Assembly (NCBI GenBank): GCA_019915015.1
Contig: JAHBBC010000048.1
Location: 1 to 64,000 of the forward strand
Reading direction: 5' to 3'
Source: Auriscalpium vulgare
Lineage: Eukaryota > Basidiomycota > Agaricomycetes > Russulales > Auriscalpiaceae
Length of the DNA stretch: 64,000 nucleotides
Below are positions 54,297 to 64,000 of this stretch, in pieces (position 1 is the stretch's first letter; each line of letters starts with the position of its first letter). Below the pieces are notes generated by a model that was not told the DNA's origin, made no database searches, and saw only the letters and a program-made list of their open reading frames with translations. The translations under genes and the position numbers were made by a program.

Positions 54297-57200
54297 ATGC
54301 CCAGCAAAAGATCCAAGAAGAAGAAGACGAACAATGCTGGATGGTTTGAAGACTCTGCTGGCTCGCAGACATCAGCCACAGTTCTTCAGGCCTCCACCGA
54401 CGGCCGCCGTCTCCTCAGCCGCTCTACCCATGTCGTTCCAACCCGCCACCTGCTCCAGCCTGTCACCCCGGCGCCAGCACCCAGGAGGTCTTCGTCTGTC
54501 CAGCTCGACCCGGACGCCGCCTTTGGTGGGGACTATGACAACATTTCGGTCGCCAACGATCTTGCCGATGCTGTCGAAGGAGGGCTGTTGGGTGTCGATG
54601 AAGTTGGCGAGGTTGTCCACATAACGCCTGCAGACGTAGCGCTTGGGCGCGCGCGTCGATACCAGAACTCGGTCCGTCGCCTTCATGCGCTCTGCGCACG
54701 CCCGTTCTCAGCTGACTGCTTCTTACCGCAGAATTTCCCTCTTCTCACATGGATCCCTCTACGCGACGAGTACCTCGACGAGGTGCTACGACTCGAAGGA
54801 CGCGGCGCATACCTAGGCGCGGACAAATGCTCAGGCGGCTGCAACGGCGAGGAAGACGCCACCATTCGCTGTCGTGACTGCTTCGGCGGCGGCATGACGT
54901 GTGCACGATGCGCCGTTAAATGCCATGCGCTGCATCCCCTGCACCGTGTCGAGGTGAGTCTTGAACTCTCGGCATCTCGGCTTCCGCTGACCACTCGATT
55001 GTTCCACAGAAATGGAACGGCTCATTCTTTGTCCGAATCTCCCTCGCGTCACTTGGTCTCCGCGTGCAGCTCAACCACCCGCCCGGCACGACGTGTGGCC
55101 TGCGCGAGCCGGCGCGTGGCGTTTTCACCATCCTCCACACAAACGGTATCCACAAAATCAATCTCGACTTTTGCGGTTGTGGTCGCGCAGCCGGTATCCA
55201 ACGGCGCCAGCAGCTCCTCCGTGCATCCTGGTGGCCCGCGACGACAGTTGAACCCAGCACCGCCGCAACTTTTGACGCCTTGGACAAGTTCCATACCCTG
55301 TCGTTGGCCGGTAAACTTACGGGATACGACGCGTACAAGGCCATGGAGTTCGAGACAGATAATTCAGGGCTAATGGACGTACCGGTACACCCGTCTTGTC
55401 TCACATACCCGCCGTTATTGAACGCGCGTCACAGGAACGATTGCCAAGCTGGATGACAATGATACGGCAATGGAGGCATATCACCATGGTCAAGAGAGCT
55501 GGGCGCGCGCACGACGAGTCGGGCATCGCAGGCACGAAGGATGGCGAGTGTGCAGTGATGTGCCCGGCGTGCCCCCACCCAGACATCAATCTCCCTTACG
55601 ACTGGGCATCGGCGCCTCCGAACCGAACGTATGCGAGTCACTGGACATATAGGCTGCATGTTCTCATTCTTTACAGGTGGCTATACCGTCTGAACCTCGC
55701 CATCGACGCAAACTTTCGATTGAAAAATCGCTTACGGTCTTCGAAGTCCATGGACCCCGGCCTCAATACAGGGAAGGCGTATTTCGTTGGTGACACAGAG
55801 TACGAACAGCATCTCGCAAACTACGTTGACCAGGACGAGGTACGCCGTTTTGTACCGTTTCGAATTGACGCACTCGCTGACGTACCTGCAAGATGAGCGG
55901 ATGCTCCCGGTTTGCCGCCCTCGCCGCCGCGAACCTCAAAAGCACTAAGGGCCTACGCGTCACCGGAGTGGGAGGAGTTTTTTGCGCACGCCATGATATG
56001 TGGAGGCCCGTGGGTTTGGGAGATCTTCAGAAGGGTGAAAGGTGCGTGTTGAAGTCATACCAAGCCATGCGTCGTCTCACCTCCGCCTTCTAGATATTGC
56101 AATATGGACTATATGTTCTTCAGCACGATCAAGTCCATCAAGAATTCATCGCTTCTTGTATCCTATGACATTGCATGTCAGTGGTCCAAGAATATACTCA
56201 AGCGCATGGCCGACGTCTCTCAGTGGTCCCTCCCGAGCTTCGTGCGGTACGCCATCCCCAAGTTTCACCACCCCGCACATTGAGAGGAATGCCAAGGCAA
56301 GCTCAGCCTCCCGTCCGAACCCGGTGCGGGGCAGAATGATGGAGAAGCCCCCGAGCGCAGTTGGTCCAACCTCAACGGCGCAGCCTCGAGTACGAAGGAG
56401 ATGGGGCCGGGCGCGCGACACGACACCTTGGACGATCACTGTGGGCATGCCAATTGGCGGAAATGCGTGGGCATGCGTACATAGCTCTGCCTCCCTTTTA
56501 TTTCAACATGTCTCATGCTATTTGTAGTGATCTCACTGCCGCGGCGGCTCAAGAACGCTATCCAGGAGGCGACGGCCCAGGGCGACGTGTTCACCGACTT
56601 CTCCACCGCTCTGCAGGACGACCATCCCGAGGAACTTGGTGAATGGAAGGAGGAGATTGCGCGCTGGGAGGCTACAGAGGAAGGGCCGAGCCCTTATCGC
56701 AGGCCCGCAAGTGGTACGTCTCACGATATATTCATTCACTCTGCTTTCCATACTGACTGATCTCTACAGACGTCACAGTGGCGGATGTGCGCCTGGAGCT
56801 GGCCGAAGAAGACCACGATGCCGTTGTATCCGAAGAGCTGACAACATCGCAGCCCGCGGCAAACGCGTTTATTCTGGCCGGTCTACGTATTCAAAGCATG
56901 CAGTACGTGGCCTCCGCCTTCCATGGGCTTGTCGTGTAATGACCAATGCATCCAGGCTTCGACTCCGGCTCGATAGGCGTCCTGGTGACGGGGACACATC
57001 AAGCCAACTCGCGCGGGTGCAGGAGTCTCGCACGGCCCTCCTACGCCTCATCCATCGATTCCGTGCCGACCAGGAGATCCACATGCCCCACGTCGCCTCC
57101 ATTATAGATGCCGATGAATCAACACTGTCTCACACCACCATCCGACCCGAAAATATCAAGCTATACCTGCCATCCGACATCGGGGCTAGTGAACGGCACG

Positions 57201-58067
57201 CGCTGTGCGACCGCACGCTCGTCGACATTGAAGCAAAACTGCGTTTGGCCGCCACAAGTGAAGCCCTGGACGGCGTGCGGCATCAACTCAGGTTTCGAAC
57301 CTACGTGAACCGATTCAAGATTACGAACGTCACTGGCCAGAGGAAGAACACGCGGGCGCGTGCACTTCAAGCCCGTATTGAAGTCGGGGTCAAACGCGAT
57401 GCCGAAACATACCGCATGCATCGTGCGGCGCACCTGCGTCTTGTCGGGCCTGGCGATTGGGAGAAGAAGCTTCAAGTGCTTGAGGACGGCCACCTCGTTG
57501 GGCTCGGTGCCCGCCTCATCGACGCCATCGATCAAGCAGATCAAGACAGCGTGTTGGAGTTCTTGCGGTCCCGTAGAGGCGGCGAAGCGAGCGGCGAAAG
57601 TCGCTATAAACTTCCTTGGATCTGGTACACCGAGGCGTCGGGCGAGGAAGGAGAGGAGGAGGGCCTGTCAAACGGTGCGTTATCGTGCTATGCCCAGGAG
57701 GTCCCTGCTAACTGCTGTTCTCCAAGACCTCAAAATTGAGTGGTTCAAAACCCGTGCAAGATCCACACGCTGGCTGGAAGAAGTCATGCAAGTCCATGAA
57801 GATATGCGCAGGGTCGAGGCGACGTACCGCTGGCTGTCCAGCGCCTGGACTGTACGCGGGTCAGCACGCTCGAACGCGTCGCCTGAGCTGTCCGACGGCC
57901 TCCTAGCATATGCGTCGAAGCAAGCCGCCATGTTCCATGGCCTCGCCGATCGATGCACCACCCAGTGGGCGGATGTTCGAGCGGATGCCGTACGGTTCCT
58001 CGAGGGTCGCGAAGACGATGGATTTCGCATCGGAGGGCCGGAGGACGAGCCCATGGAGGTGGACTAA
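54297..58067 (+). pseudogene. KDZ transposase of KDZ-2, one in-frame stop codon
   Basis: ATG at 54297 (MPSKRSKKKKTNNAGW, NLS-like). Exons include 54297-54671, 54732-54953 and one from 55010, then several more to TAA at 58065-58067. A CxC-type cluster follows WIPLRDEYLDEVLRLEGRG: CSGGC, CRDCFGGGMTCARC, HPLHRVE. The KDZ core reads WNGSFFVRISLASLGLRV, LHTNGIHKINLDFCGCG, QQLLRASWWPATTVEPSTAA, VMCPACPHPDINLP, LAIDANFRLK, VTGVGGVFCARHDM, WRPVGLGDLQKGER and VSYDIACQWSKNIL. At 56281-56283, after IPKFHHPAH, the frame hits TGA; it then resumes without shift (EECQGKLSLPSEPG, NDGEAPERSWSNLN, STKEMGPGARHDTLDDH). The rest is helical with MRRVEATYRWLSSAW near the end. The single nonsense codon, possibly one C-to-T change, suggests recent inactivation. 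Confidence 0.85.
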
Positions 58068-58386
58068 TGGTAAGTACCCCAATTCTTTTTTTTTGTCCAA
58101 ATACTAATTCTATCAATGTTTTGATATCCAGAGACACGCGGCTCTCTACGCCTACATAGAACCAGGCCAACTCCGAACCCCTACCCCCTGTATTAATTTA
58201 GCATTTTCTACATTTTATTTGAGCATTTTCTACACCTTTTTGACGATTTCCCGAGGTTTTCCCGCTCCCCCGCCCCCCAACCCGACCCCCTGTAATATAT
58301 TTTGTATTTTTCACGATTTTTTCAGGCTGTTCTAAGCGTGTATTATAATATATTGTGTGATCGGTATATATTTGTAATGGATTGCC
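58068..58386. other. KDZ-2 right subterminal region
   Basis: AT-rich, non-coding sequence between the transposase stop and the right inverted repeat. A word GAGCATTTTCTACA is repeated at about 58,200 and 58,220. No gene. Confidence 0.6.
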
Positions 58387-58430
58387 CGACAAGCATTGGT
58401 ATGTATTGCTATTAAGCTACAGGGACGCCT
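58387..58430 (-). repeat. KDZ-2 terminal inverted repeat, right
   Basis: On the minus strand reads CAGGCGTCCCTGTAG, CTTAATAGC, then AATACATACCAATGCTTGTC; 38 of 44 bases match the left end. Confidence 0.92.
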
Positions 58431-58438
58431 GGTAGAGG
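58431..58438. other. KDZ-2 target site duplication, right copy
   Basis: GGTAGAGG, matching the left copy CGTAGAGG at 7 of 8 positions. Confidence 0.85.
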
Positions 58439-59404
58439 TCCAGAATCCCACCGCACGGCCGCCCCGCAAACTGCTCTGCCAAATGATCTGGGAAGGGGGG
58501 TACTTCTGAGTGCGCGATGGTCACCGCATTCAGGGGTTCCAGACTATGGACTATACGGAGGCTGGTCCCGTCCTTCTTAACCACACAGAACCACCTAGAG
58601 CGGTACGACGAGTTTGAGTCCTCGTAGACTCCCGCGGCGATCTTGGTCTTAATGAGCGCCATGACCTTGTCGTATATCCCTGGCGGAATCGGAATATTTC
58701 GCTGAACCCACGGCCGATGCGGAACTACTGGTATTGTGACGGGGGGGGGAAGAAGTCTTCTCGGAAGCGCCCCCGCTCCGAGTCGTCCCAGGCAAATGCC
58801 TCGTTTTGTGCGCACATAAACGCATGCATGAGCTTCCTTTCTTCCGGCCATAGGAAATCCCCGTCGTGGACTCGGTCAAATTGTTCGCGACGTTCCGCGG
58901 TGTACCTTCCCGTGGGTACGAAGTCCGGTGGCTTCTCTGGGAGCGGCGGCATATCCGCCAGGGGGTCCCCTCTGATCTCTCTGAGGATCCGGAAGTGCTC
59001 CGGCAGGTCCGTACGAATGGGCTTTACCTTGAGGTGTGCTGGCTTGTAACGCTTCTTCGTGGCCGCAAAGACTTCGCGCTGCATCGCGGTCGGCTGTAGC
59101 TCACCTCTGTCCGTTTCCTCCTCTCTTTCTCTCCCACTCTCGCCGTCTCCCCAGTCTGCCGCCGTCCAAATAAACGTCCCTGCTCTTGCTCGTTCCTCCT
59201 CTTCCTCTCCTTCTTCCGCTCGCTTCGCGAACACTCCCGCGTATTCCTCCGGTAGGTCGCACACTGACAAATAAGCTGACTGCACATCTTCGATTGTAGG
59301 CGAGGATTCGAGGTACACCAGGGATTCCATTCTAAGAGTATCAGGCTTATCGGGCTCGAACCCCTCGACCAGCCCTACCTCCTCCTGGTCCTCCAACAAA
59401 TCCT
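58432..59404 (-). CDS. gypsy pol: protease-RT linker and N-terminal reverse transcriptase
   Basis: After the Gag-protease stop the coding continues in another frame: RLEDLLEDQEEVGLVEGFEP, an acidic spacer, KPAHLKVKPIRTDLPEHFRI, and FAWDDSERGRFREDFFPPP. At 58,741-58,749 a run of nine C (minus strand) puts the frame into a stop; ten C would lead on to VTIPVVPHRPWVQRNIPIPP. That frame runs on as an RT start: IYDKVMALIKTKIAAGVYED, SNSSYRSRWFCVVKKDG, LRIVHSLEPLNAVT, GRPCGGILDLY, where KDZ-2 begins. The acceptance of two frames therefore rests on a one-base loss in a homopolymer (mutation or sequencing error). The change near 59,410 (GGTTTTC) could be a programmed minus-one shift or a mutation. Confidence 0.8.
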
Positions 59405-62400
59405 CTAGTCGCGAAAACCCTCCACCCCCTGCTTCTGGGTCCGCGAGATGCGCTTGCGGCCGCGTGGAATAGTGGGGATTGACGCCATGACTCCAGTGTT
59501 CGGGTCCGTGATCGTGATTGTCTGCCTCTCGTCTGCAAAGTTTTGCACGGTACTTCCCGTGAGAACGTCAAAGGGCCTCCCCAGGAGCATGTCGTACGCC
59601 GGGTTGCGGATGATATGCACCTGTACGTACAGCGTTATACCCCCAATCTTCATCGGGACGTTTCTAGCCAGGCCTAGCGACCTATCGCGACTTTTGTTGG
59701 CCGATATCATATCCAGGCGAACGTTCGGATCGTAATGCAGCCCGAGGTAATGGCATACGTCCTCGGACATGGAAATAATCTGCGACCCGGGATCCACGAC
59801 TGCCTCGATGTGCGCTTGGTTGTCGACTAGTGGCAAGATCGAACGGAGGGCCAGCGATTCCTTGGCGACTTCCAACGGCTCAGGGTCTGGTTCCCCGTCT
59901 CCTGCTTCTCCTAGATCTCCCATCAGAACCTCCACAATGACTTCTCCTACACGCGTCCCCTCGGGCAACTCCGTTGGCTGGTGTCCCAGGGCTTGCAGAA
60001 AGGTTTCGGGCATATGGTCCGCGAATCCCCTCACCACCTTCTCGTCCTCTCCTGCCCCTTCGTCCTGGTCAAAGTCGAACGGAAAGAGCTCTGGTTCGCT
60101 TTCCACCATCGCCTGGACTACTGGTACTCTTGCCTCGTTTGGGACCCGCTTAGGGGTCACCACGTTGCGAACTTGAGCGCGTACTTCCGGGGCAATGGAC
60201 ATGAGCTCCCTCTGTGTCAAGGTGACCTCCGCATTCATGGCCCTCTCATAAACCTTATTTGCTATTACGGGGTCGCGGACCGGAGCGACCTTATTGTATG
60301 CTGGGTCCGCCTTGCGCTGCCCCGCGCTTCGTTGGTAACTTGCCGGCCCTATGTACGTCGCGTCGGGCACCTTCGCGAAAGGATGGATCGGAGGTGTTAA
60401 CGGCTCCTCACCCGCTGTGGTGTCTTCGTCGGCCTGCCTTTGTTTGTCTGCGCTATCCCCAGTCTCCCCTGGTCGGTCGACTGCCTCCGGCTCGAAGGAA
60501 ACCTGCTTCTTGGCTTGCGTAAACGGCTTCCTCTTCGGAATGACCACCTCTGGGATTCGTCGCGATCTTTCGCGCTCGCCAGGCAGCAGCCCTATTGCCT
60601 GGGGAAACTCGCCCGCGTCCAGTGCGGCCTGCCGGCGTTCCTTCTGAGCTTGCCTTTCCGCTCGGGCCGTCAGGAGTACTGCCATCTCCTGCTGGAGCTC
60701 CGTCATTCTGTCTTCGTCAGTCAATTGCGGCGTCAGTTGGATTAGGCCGGCGACTGTCTGCACTTTGGCCGGCACCGGCTCGTAGTCCATCGTCGTCAGC
60801 ATCATGGCTTCTGACTGTCCGTGTTGATTCCCGGCGTAGTACGCATCCACACGCTGCTTCAGCGGGCCTTCTCCTAGCGGGATAAGTCCTCCACCCTTCA
60901 GAACGACCCGGTTGTTGTGGTCCCTAGATACGCGACCCGTCGCGATGTAGTCCTGGACCACCATACATTCCCTGACGAAGTGCCCCGTTTGGCCGCAGAA
61001 AAGGCATCCTGACGGCCCCCCCTGTCCGCCTTGATTTCCTTGCGTGGCGCGTGGCTGTTGAGTTCCCGAGGTACCTCCATAACCCCTCTGACCTCCGCCG
61101 TTCCCCTGGTTGACGAGCATCCGCGCGAACTGTTCGGCGACCGCGGCTTTGATTGCTTCTTGAAACTGTTCTATTTTGATTACAGGCTCCGTCGTTGCAA
61201 CCGCCACTGCCGGACCTGCGCTGACCGCTGGTACGATTGAGGGAGTGCCCCTCAGCTCGTACTCTCCTGCCTCTAGTACGTCGGCCATGGGGTACGGTGT
61301 TTCTTTATCGTGGTCCGGCAATTTGATCTGCAGTCTCGTCGCCACCCTGTTCATGAGGCTGTCCTGGAAAGCGCGAAGGAACGCGATATCGCGCTCACGG
61401 GTCGAGATCCTGCTTTTCTTAACCAGGAAGTCGGTGATCGCGAAGAACTGCCGATAGAATTCGCTGAGCTCGCCGCCGGACGCAATGCCCAGACGGTACC
61501 GACTGCCTACGAGCGCGTCCATGTCCGCGATGGTATACTTGCGGTCCTCATCGGCTCCCGGGTACAGTTTAACAATGGCGTCCTGAAAGTCTTGGTAGGT
61601 CTTGGTGGGATCCTTAAACTCCGGCCTCGCTTCCCACTCCTCAGCCGTCGCGACGTCTAGGTAACGCACTGCGTGGCCCTTCTTCGCCGTATCATCCGCT
61701 AGTTGAGCCCGGGCAAAGAGATGGTTCAGCTCGTCGAAGTAACGCGGTAACTCGCGGGCTTTCTGATTGAAAGACGGTGCGTTGCGGTCCCCGCGGGTAG
61801 GCATTGCGACTGGCGCGACGTTGGGCTGAGGCGGTATTGCCTGTTGTCCGCCGCCTCCCCCTCCTCCACCGCCTCCGCCTCCGCCGCCGCCTCCTCCACC
61901 CGTTCCTGTTCCTTGTTGCTGTGTGCTCATTCCTGACTGTGTTGGCGACTTTGGGTTGCTGGGGTTCGAACGGCTTGATGGAGCTTCTTGGGGATTGTTG
62001 CTAGCTTCCGCGACGTTTCGCGAAGTCCTATCTTGTAAGGAAACGGTCCGTCCCCATCCCGGACTGACCCGTTCGTTCCTCGAGCATTCCCCCTCCGGAT
62101 CATGCCGTGTGTGATGGTCGCTATCGCCACCATCAGAATTCAGAAGCAAACCTTCTAGTCCCTCGATCGTGACGCGATCCCCTCCTGTGATCAGGGACCT
62201 AGGGTCCTCTCCGGCGCGTCGGATCTCCCTACTGAGGGTCGGTCCATGCGGATCCTCTTCTTCTGATGGCAGACTTGATAGCGATGAGACTTCCCCCTGT
62301 TCGTCTTGTGGTTCCTCGATTTCTGCCTCTATGGCCGCCTGTCGCGACGTATTGCGAGCGTCCGCCCTCGTGGTCCTCTGCGGCTGTGTTCGCGTTGGGA

Positions 62401-62440
62401 GGTGGGCTATCTTGGGTTTCGGCGCCATGTTGATCAGCAA
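59405..62440 (-). CDS. gypsy Gag and aspartic protease polyprotein, about 1,011 aa
   Basis: The minus-strand frame starts MLINMAPKPKIAHLPTRTQ and ends at 59405. An acidic Ser-rich N-terminus and a 20-residue glycine run lead to the capsid-like part: LPRYFDELNHLFARAQL, EEWEARPEFKDPTKTYQDFQ, AIVKLYPGADEDRKY, ADMDALVGSRYRL and ISTRERDIAFLRAFQ. The zinc knuckle is CLFCGQTGHFVREC. A long linker (with ERRQAALDAGEFPQAIGLLP and FAKVPDATYIGPASYQRSAG) precedes the retropepsin: VDNQAHIEAVVDPGSQIISM with the catalytic Asp in DPGS, then VPMKIGGITLYVQVHI and DMLLGRPFDVL. No internal stop. It is clearly homologous to the Gag at 15,757-17,448. The first Met may be followed by a better-placed one four codons in. 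Confidence 0.9.
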   Translation of the reverse strand: MLINMAPKPKIAHLPTRTQPQRTTRADARNTSRQAAIEAEIEEPQDEQGEVSSLSSLPSEEEDPHGPTLSREIRRAGEDPRSLITGGDRVTIEGLEGLLLNSDGGDSDHHTRHDPEGECSRNERVSPGWGRTVSLQDRTSRNVAEASNNPQEAPSSRSNPSNPKSPTQSGMSTQQQGTGTGGGGGGGGGGGGGGGGGGQQAIPPQPNVAPVAMPTRGDRNAPSFNQKARELPRYFDELNHLFARAQLADDTAKKGHAVRYLDVATAEEWEARPEFKDPTKTYQDFQDAIVKLYPGADEDRKYTIADMDALVGSRYRLGIASGGELSEFYRQFFAITDFLVKKSRISTRERDIAFLRAFQDSLMNRVATRLQIKLPDHDKETPYPMADVLEAGEYELRGTPSIVPAVSAGPAVAVATTEPVIKIEQFQEAIKAAVAEQFARMLVNQGNGGGQRGYGGTSGTQQPRATQGNQGGQGGPSGCLFCGQTGHFVRECMVVQDYIATGRVSRDHNNRVVLKGGGLIPLGEGPLKQRVDAYYAGNQHGQSEAMMLTTMDYEPVPAKVQTVAGLIQLTPQLTDEDRMTELQQEMAVLLTARAERQAQKERRQAALDAGEFPQAIGLLPGERERSRRIPEVVIPKRKPFTQAKKQVSFEPEAVDRPGETGDSADKQRQADEDTTAGEEPLTPPIHPFAKVPDATYIGPASYQRSAGQRKADPAYNKVAPVRDPVIANKVYERAMNAEVTLTQRELMSIAPEVRAQVRNVVTPKRVPNEARVPVVQAMVESEPELFPFDFDQDEGAGEDEKVVRGFADHMPETFLQALGHQPTELPEGTRVGEVIVEVLMGDLGEAGDGEPDPEPLEVAKESLALRSILPLVDNQAHIEAVVDPGSQIISMSEDVCHYLGLHYDPNVRLDMISANKSRDRSLGLARNVPMKIGGITLYVQVHIIRNPAYDMLLGRPFDVLTGSTVQNFADERQTITITDPNTGVMASIPTIPRGRKRISRTQKQGVEGFRD

Positions 62441-62805
62441 CCGGGTGCCGTCTACGGGGCTGATTTTAAAGCTCGAACACGATCGTCATCACCCAACACT
62501 GGGGAGTAGTTTAGTGCACTATGTCCCTACAGTTGTAACAAGTGGGTGGTGTCATAGGCAGGCAGGATAGTGAAGTGCAAGTATAGGGCAGTATAGTGCA
62601 CTATAGTGCACTATATTGCATATATCAGTACTATGGTGTCCTTGGATGCACTATAGTAGTAGCATGACTGTAAGGACCATTGTATTTTTGCACCAATATA
62701 ATGGGCTTTGAAAATGTTATAAATAATGGTGTAGATGCACAGGTGGAACTGCTATATAGATGTAATTCAGCAGAATATATCTGGTTAATGGTAGAGAGCT
62801 GTAGG
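62441..62805. other. gypsy leader remnant, then AT-rich repeats
   Basis: The first 60 bases keep the gypsy composition. From about 62,500 the sequence is AT-rich with tandem TAGTGCACTA words (62,590-62,620) and no gene. The expected 5' LTR of the minus-strand gypsy is not visible, so that element was probably cut here. Confidence 0.45.
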
Positions 62806-64000
62806 GCAATCACTGTCCAATGGATCCCATGGGTTTATGTACTATAGTGAATCAATAATATATTACAGAAATGCTGGGATATATGCACCTTCTCTCCTTT
62901 CAAATGAGCTCTATAAATTCGAATAATATTACAGCATGCGGCTTAGTATAGTGCATATGTAACCAGAATTTACCAGAATATAGGGGGTCATTTCTGAGGA
63001 GTTGTGCAGTGCACACTGTATCAGATATTCATCTACTATAGTGATGTTATACTCTTTAAAGCTTTCTTAATTTGTTATGGGATGACTGGACATTCATAAA
63101 TCATGACAAAAAAGGTGTGCATATCTACCGCGCATGCCACTGCTGTCTGAATTTATCATAATATCTGAAGCCATTGGTGAGCCACTCCAAGGCATATATG
63201 TTTGTGCACTATAGTGGTGATCTAATTGGTTGGCCACAAAAGCATATGATATGTCCAATAGCTCTCCAGTACTTGGTCAATATTATCCACAGATATTATA
63301 GAGCATTCACAGACCATGCCCCACCCAATGCTCAAAATATGGGAATTCTACCTAGAGTTGGCAGAAAGTGCTGTAGTTCCACTCTCATACAGCCTGTAAA
63401 GTCTGAGGTATCCTTGTCCCAGGGTGATCCAGTTTATGATCAGGCATATGGATATAAATGTCTATTTCTTTTACAGAGGATGAGCTTGTGCTCAAGTAAG
63501 CTTCATGGATCATGGCTCATTGAAAAATAAACAATCATTGCAGTTCACACATATGCTTGGATGTATCTGCAGATGGGACAGGGACATATGGATCATTTAG
63601 GCTGTATCAAAGGATCAGAAGCGGCTTGCCATTAGCCTTAAATATTATGATAAATTCAGACAGCAGTGGCATGCGCGGTAGATATGCCCACCTTTTTCGT
63701 CATGATTTATGAATGTCCAGTCATCACATAACAAATTAAGAAAGCTTTAAAGAGTATAACATCACTATAGTAGATGAATATCTGATACAGTGTGCACTGC
63801 ACAACTCCTCAGAAATGACCCCCTATATTCTGGTAAATTCTGGTTACATATGCACTATACTAAGCCGCATGCTGTAATATTATTCGAATTTATAGAGCTC
63901 ATTTGAAAGGAGAGAAGGTGCATATATCCCAGCATTTCTGTAATATATTATTGATTCACTATAGTACATAAACCCATGGGATCCATTGGACAGTGATTGC
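62806..64000. repeat. large foldback: inverted arms around 63,403, right arm reaching the window end
   Basis: Position 62806 (GCAATCACTGTCC) pairs with 64000, and the pairing continues inward to about 63,178 and 63,628, so each arm is at least 373 bp with a spacer of about 450 bp. The arms are almost identical, with a few single-base differences. The sequence is AT-rich with many CACTATAGT words. The spacer has a 118-codon frame (63,174-63,530) without family resemblance. It may be a foldback element or an inverted duplication that continues beyond the window. Confidence 0.85.

Larger units (their letters stand above)
44696..58430. mobile_element. KDZ-2: 13,735-bp KDZ transposon carrying TET/JBP, inserted in gypsy RT
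   Basis: It is bounded by 44-bp inverted ends (38/44 identical) and an 8-bp target duplication, length typical of the Zisupton/KDZ group. Contents from left: a 107-bp tandem array, a large minus-strand accessory gene, a copy of the 467-bp element, a minus-strand RNase H1-N-like gene, the TET/JBP gene, and the KDZ transposase. The exact insertion inside a recognisable codon string (GGILDLY/VGYDERR) fixes both ends to the base. TET/JBP genes next to KDZ transposases are a known feature of basidiomycete genomes. Confidence 0.92.
41190..62440 (-). mobile_element. Ty3/gypsy retrotransposon split by KDZ-2 and by a 632-bp element
   Basis: Read on the minus strand the order is Gag-protease (62,440-59,405), linker and N-terminal reverse transcriptase (59,404-58,432), [KDZ-2], rest of RT, RNase H and integrase (44,695-42,642), [632-bp element], integrase end (42,003-41,249), polypurine tract. 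Joined, the RT reads GGILDLY then VGYDERRLDEASRDL, as expected for fungal gypsy elements. No 5' LTR was found, and the pol frame has several lesions, so the element is dead. Confidence 0.85.

Overview
The window looks like a piece of a filamentous basidiomycete (Agaricomycete) nuclear genome. Coding regions are broken by many short GT-AG introns of about 45-65 nt. The gene content is typical of mushrooms: a NACHT-WD40 NLR-type protein, a PA-TM-RING protein, Ty3/gypsy retroelements, and Kyakuja-Dileera-Zisupton (KDZ) transposases with a TET/JBP dioxygenase. No tRNA, rRNA or CRISPR was seen. All products are assigned by reading translations and recalling families; nothing was searched.

Layout. 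1-6.5 kb: the 3' part of an unidentified gene, a 400-aa hypothetical protein, and a minus-strand transmembrane RING-H2 gene whose exons join in frame. 6.5-13.5 kb: a complete, AT-richer, 10-exon C2-NACHT-WD40 gene (about 2,184 aa) with 25 WD40 repeats, many almost identical. 13.5-18.9 kb: retroelement debris with one gypsy-type Gag. 18.9-22.9 kb: three tandem GC-rich genes of unknown function (A, B, C). 22.93-36.6 kb: a 13.7-kb DNA transposon (KDZ-1) with imperfect inverted ends and subterminal repeats. It carries a KDZ transposase, a cyclin pseudogene and several accessory genes. 36.6-41.2 kb: a coding fragment that may be the displaced end of gene C, a roughly 68-bp satellite, and the 3' end of a gypsy element.

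41.2-62.4 kb: one minus-strand gypsy element whose reverse transcriptase is split by a second 13.7-kb element (KDZ-2, 44,696-58,430). KDZ-2 has 44-bp terminal inverted repeats (38/44 identical) and an 8-bp target duplication with one mismatch. It carries a KDZ transposase with one nonsense codon, an apparently intact TET/JBP 2-oxoglutarate dioxygenase, a small protein with an RNase H1 N-terminal-like (hybrid-binding) domain, and a large accessory gene related to one in KDZ-1. A small 467-bp element occurs three times: in the KDZ-1 accessory gene, just upstream of its KDZ-2 relative, and (diverged, 632 bp) inside the gypsy integrase. The last 1.2 kb is one side of a large foldback.

How the parts fit: the right-hand two thirds is a nest of mobile elements. 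The most interesting unit is KDZ-2, an almost complete transposon that pairs a transposase with a DNA-base-modifying TET/JBP enzyme. The most interesting host gene is the NLR, whose WD40 array looks as if it is being actively reshuffled.
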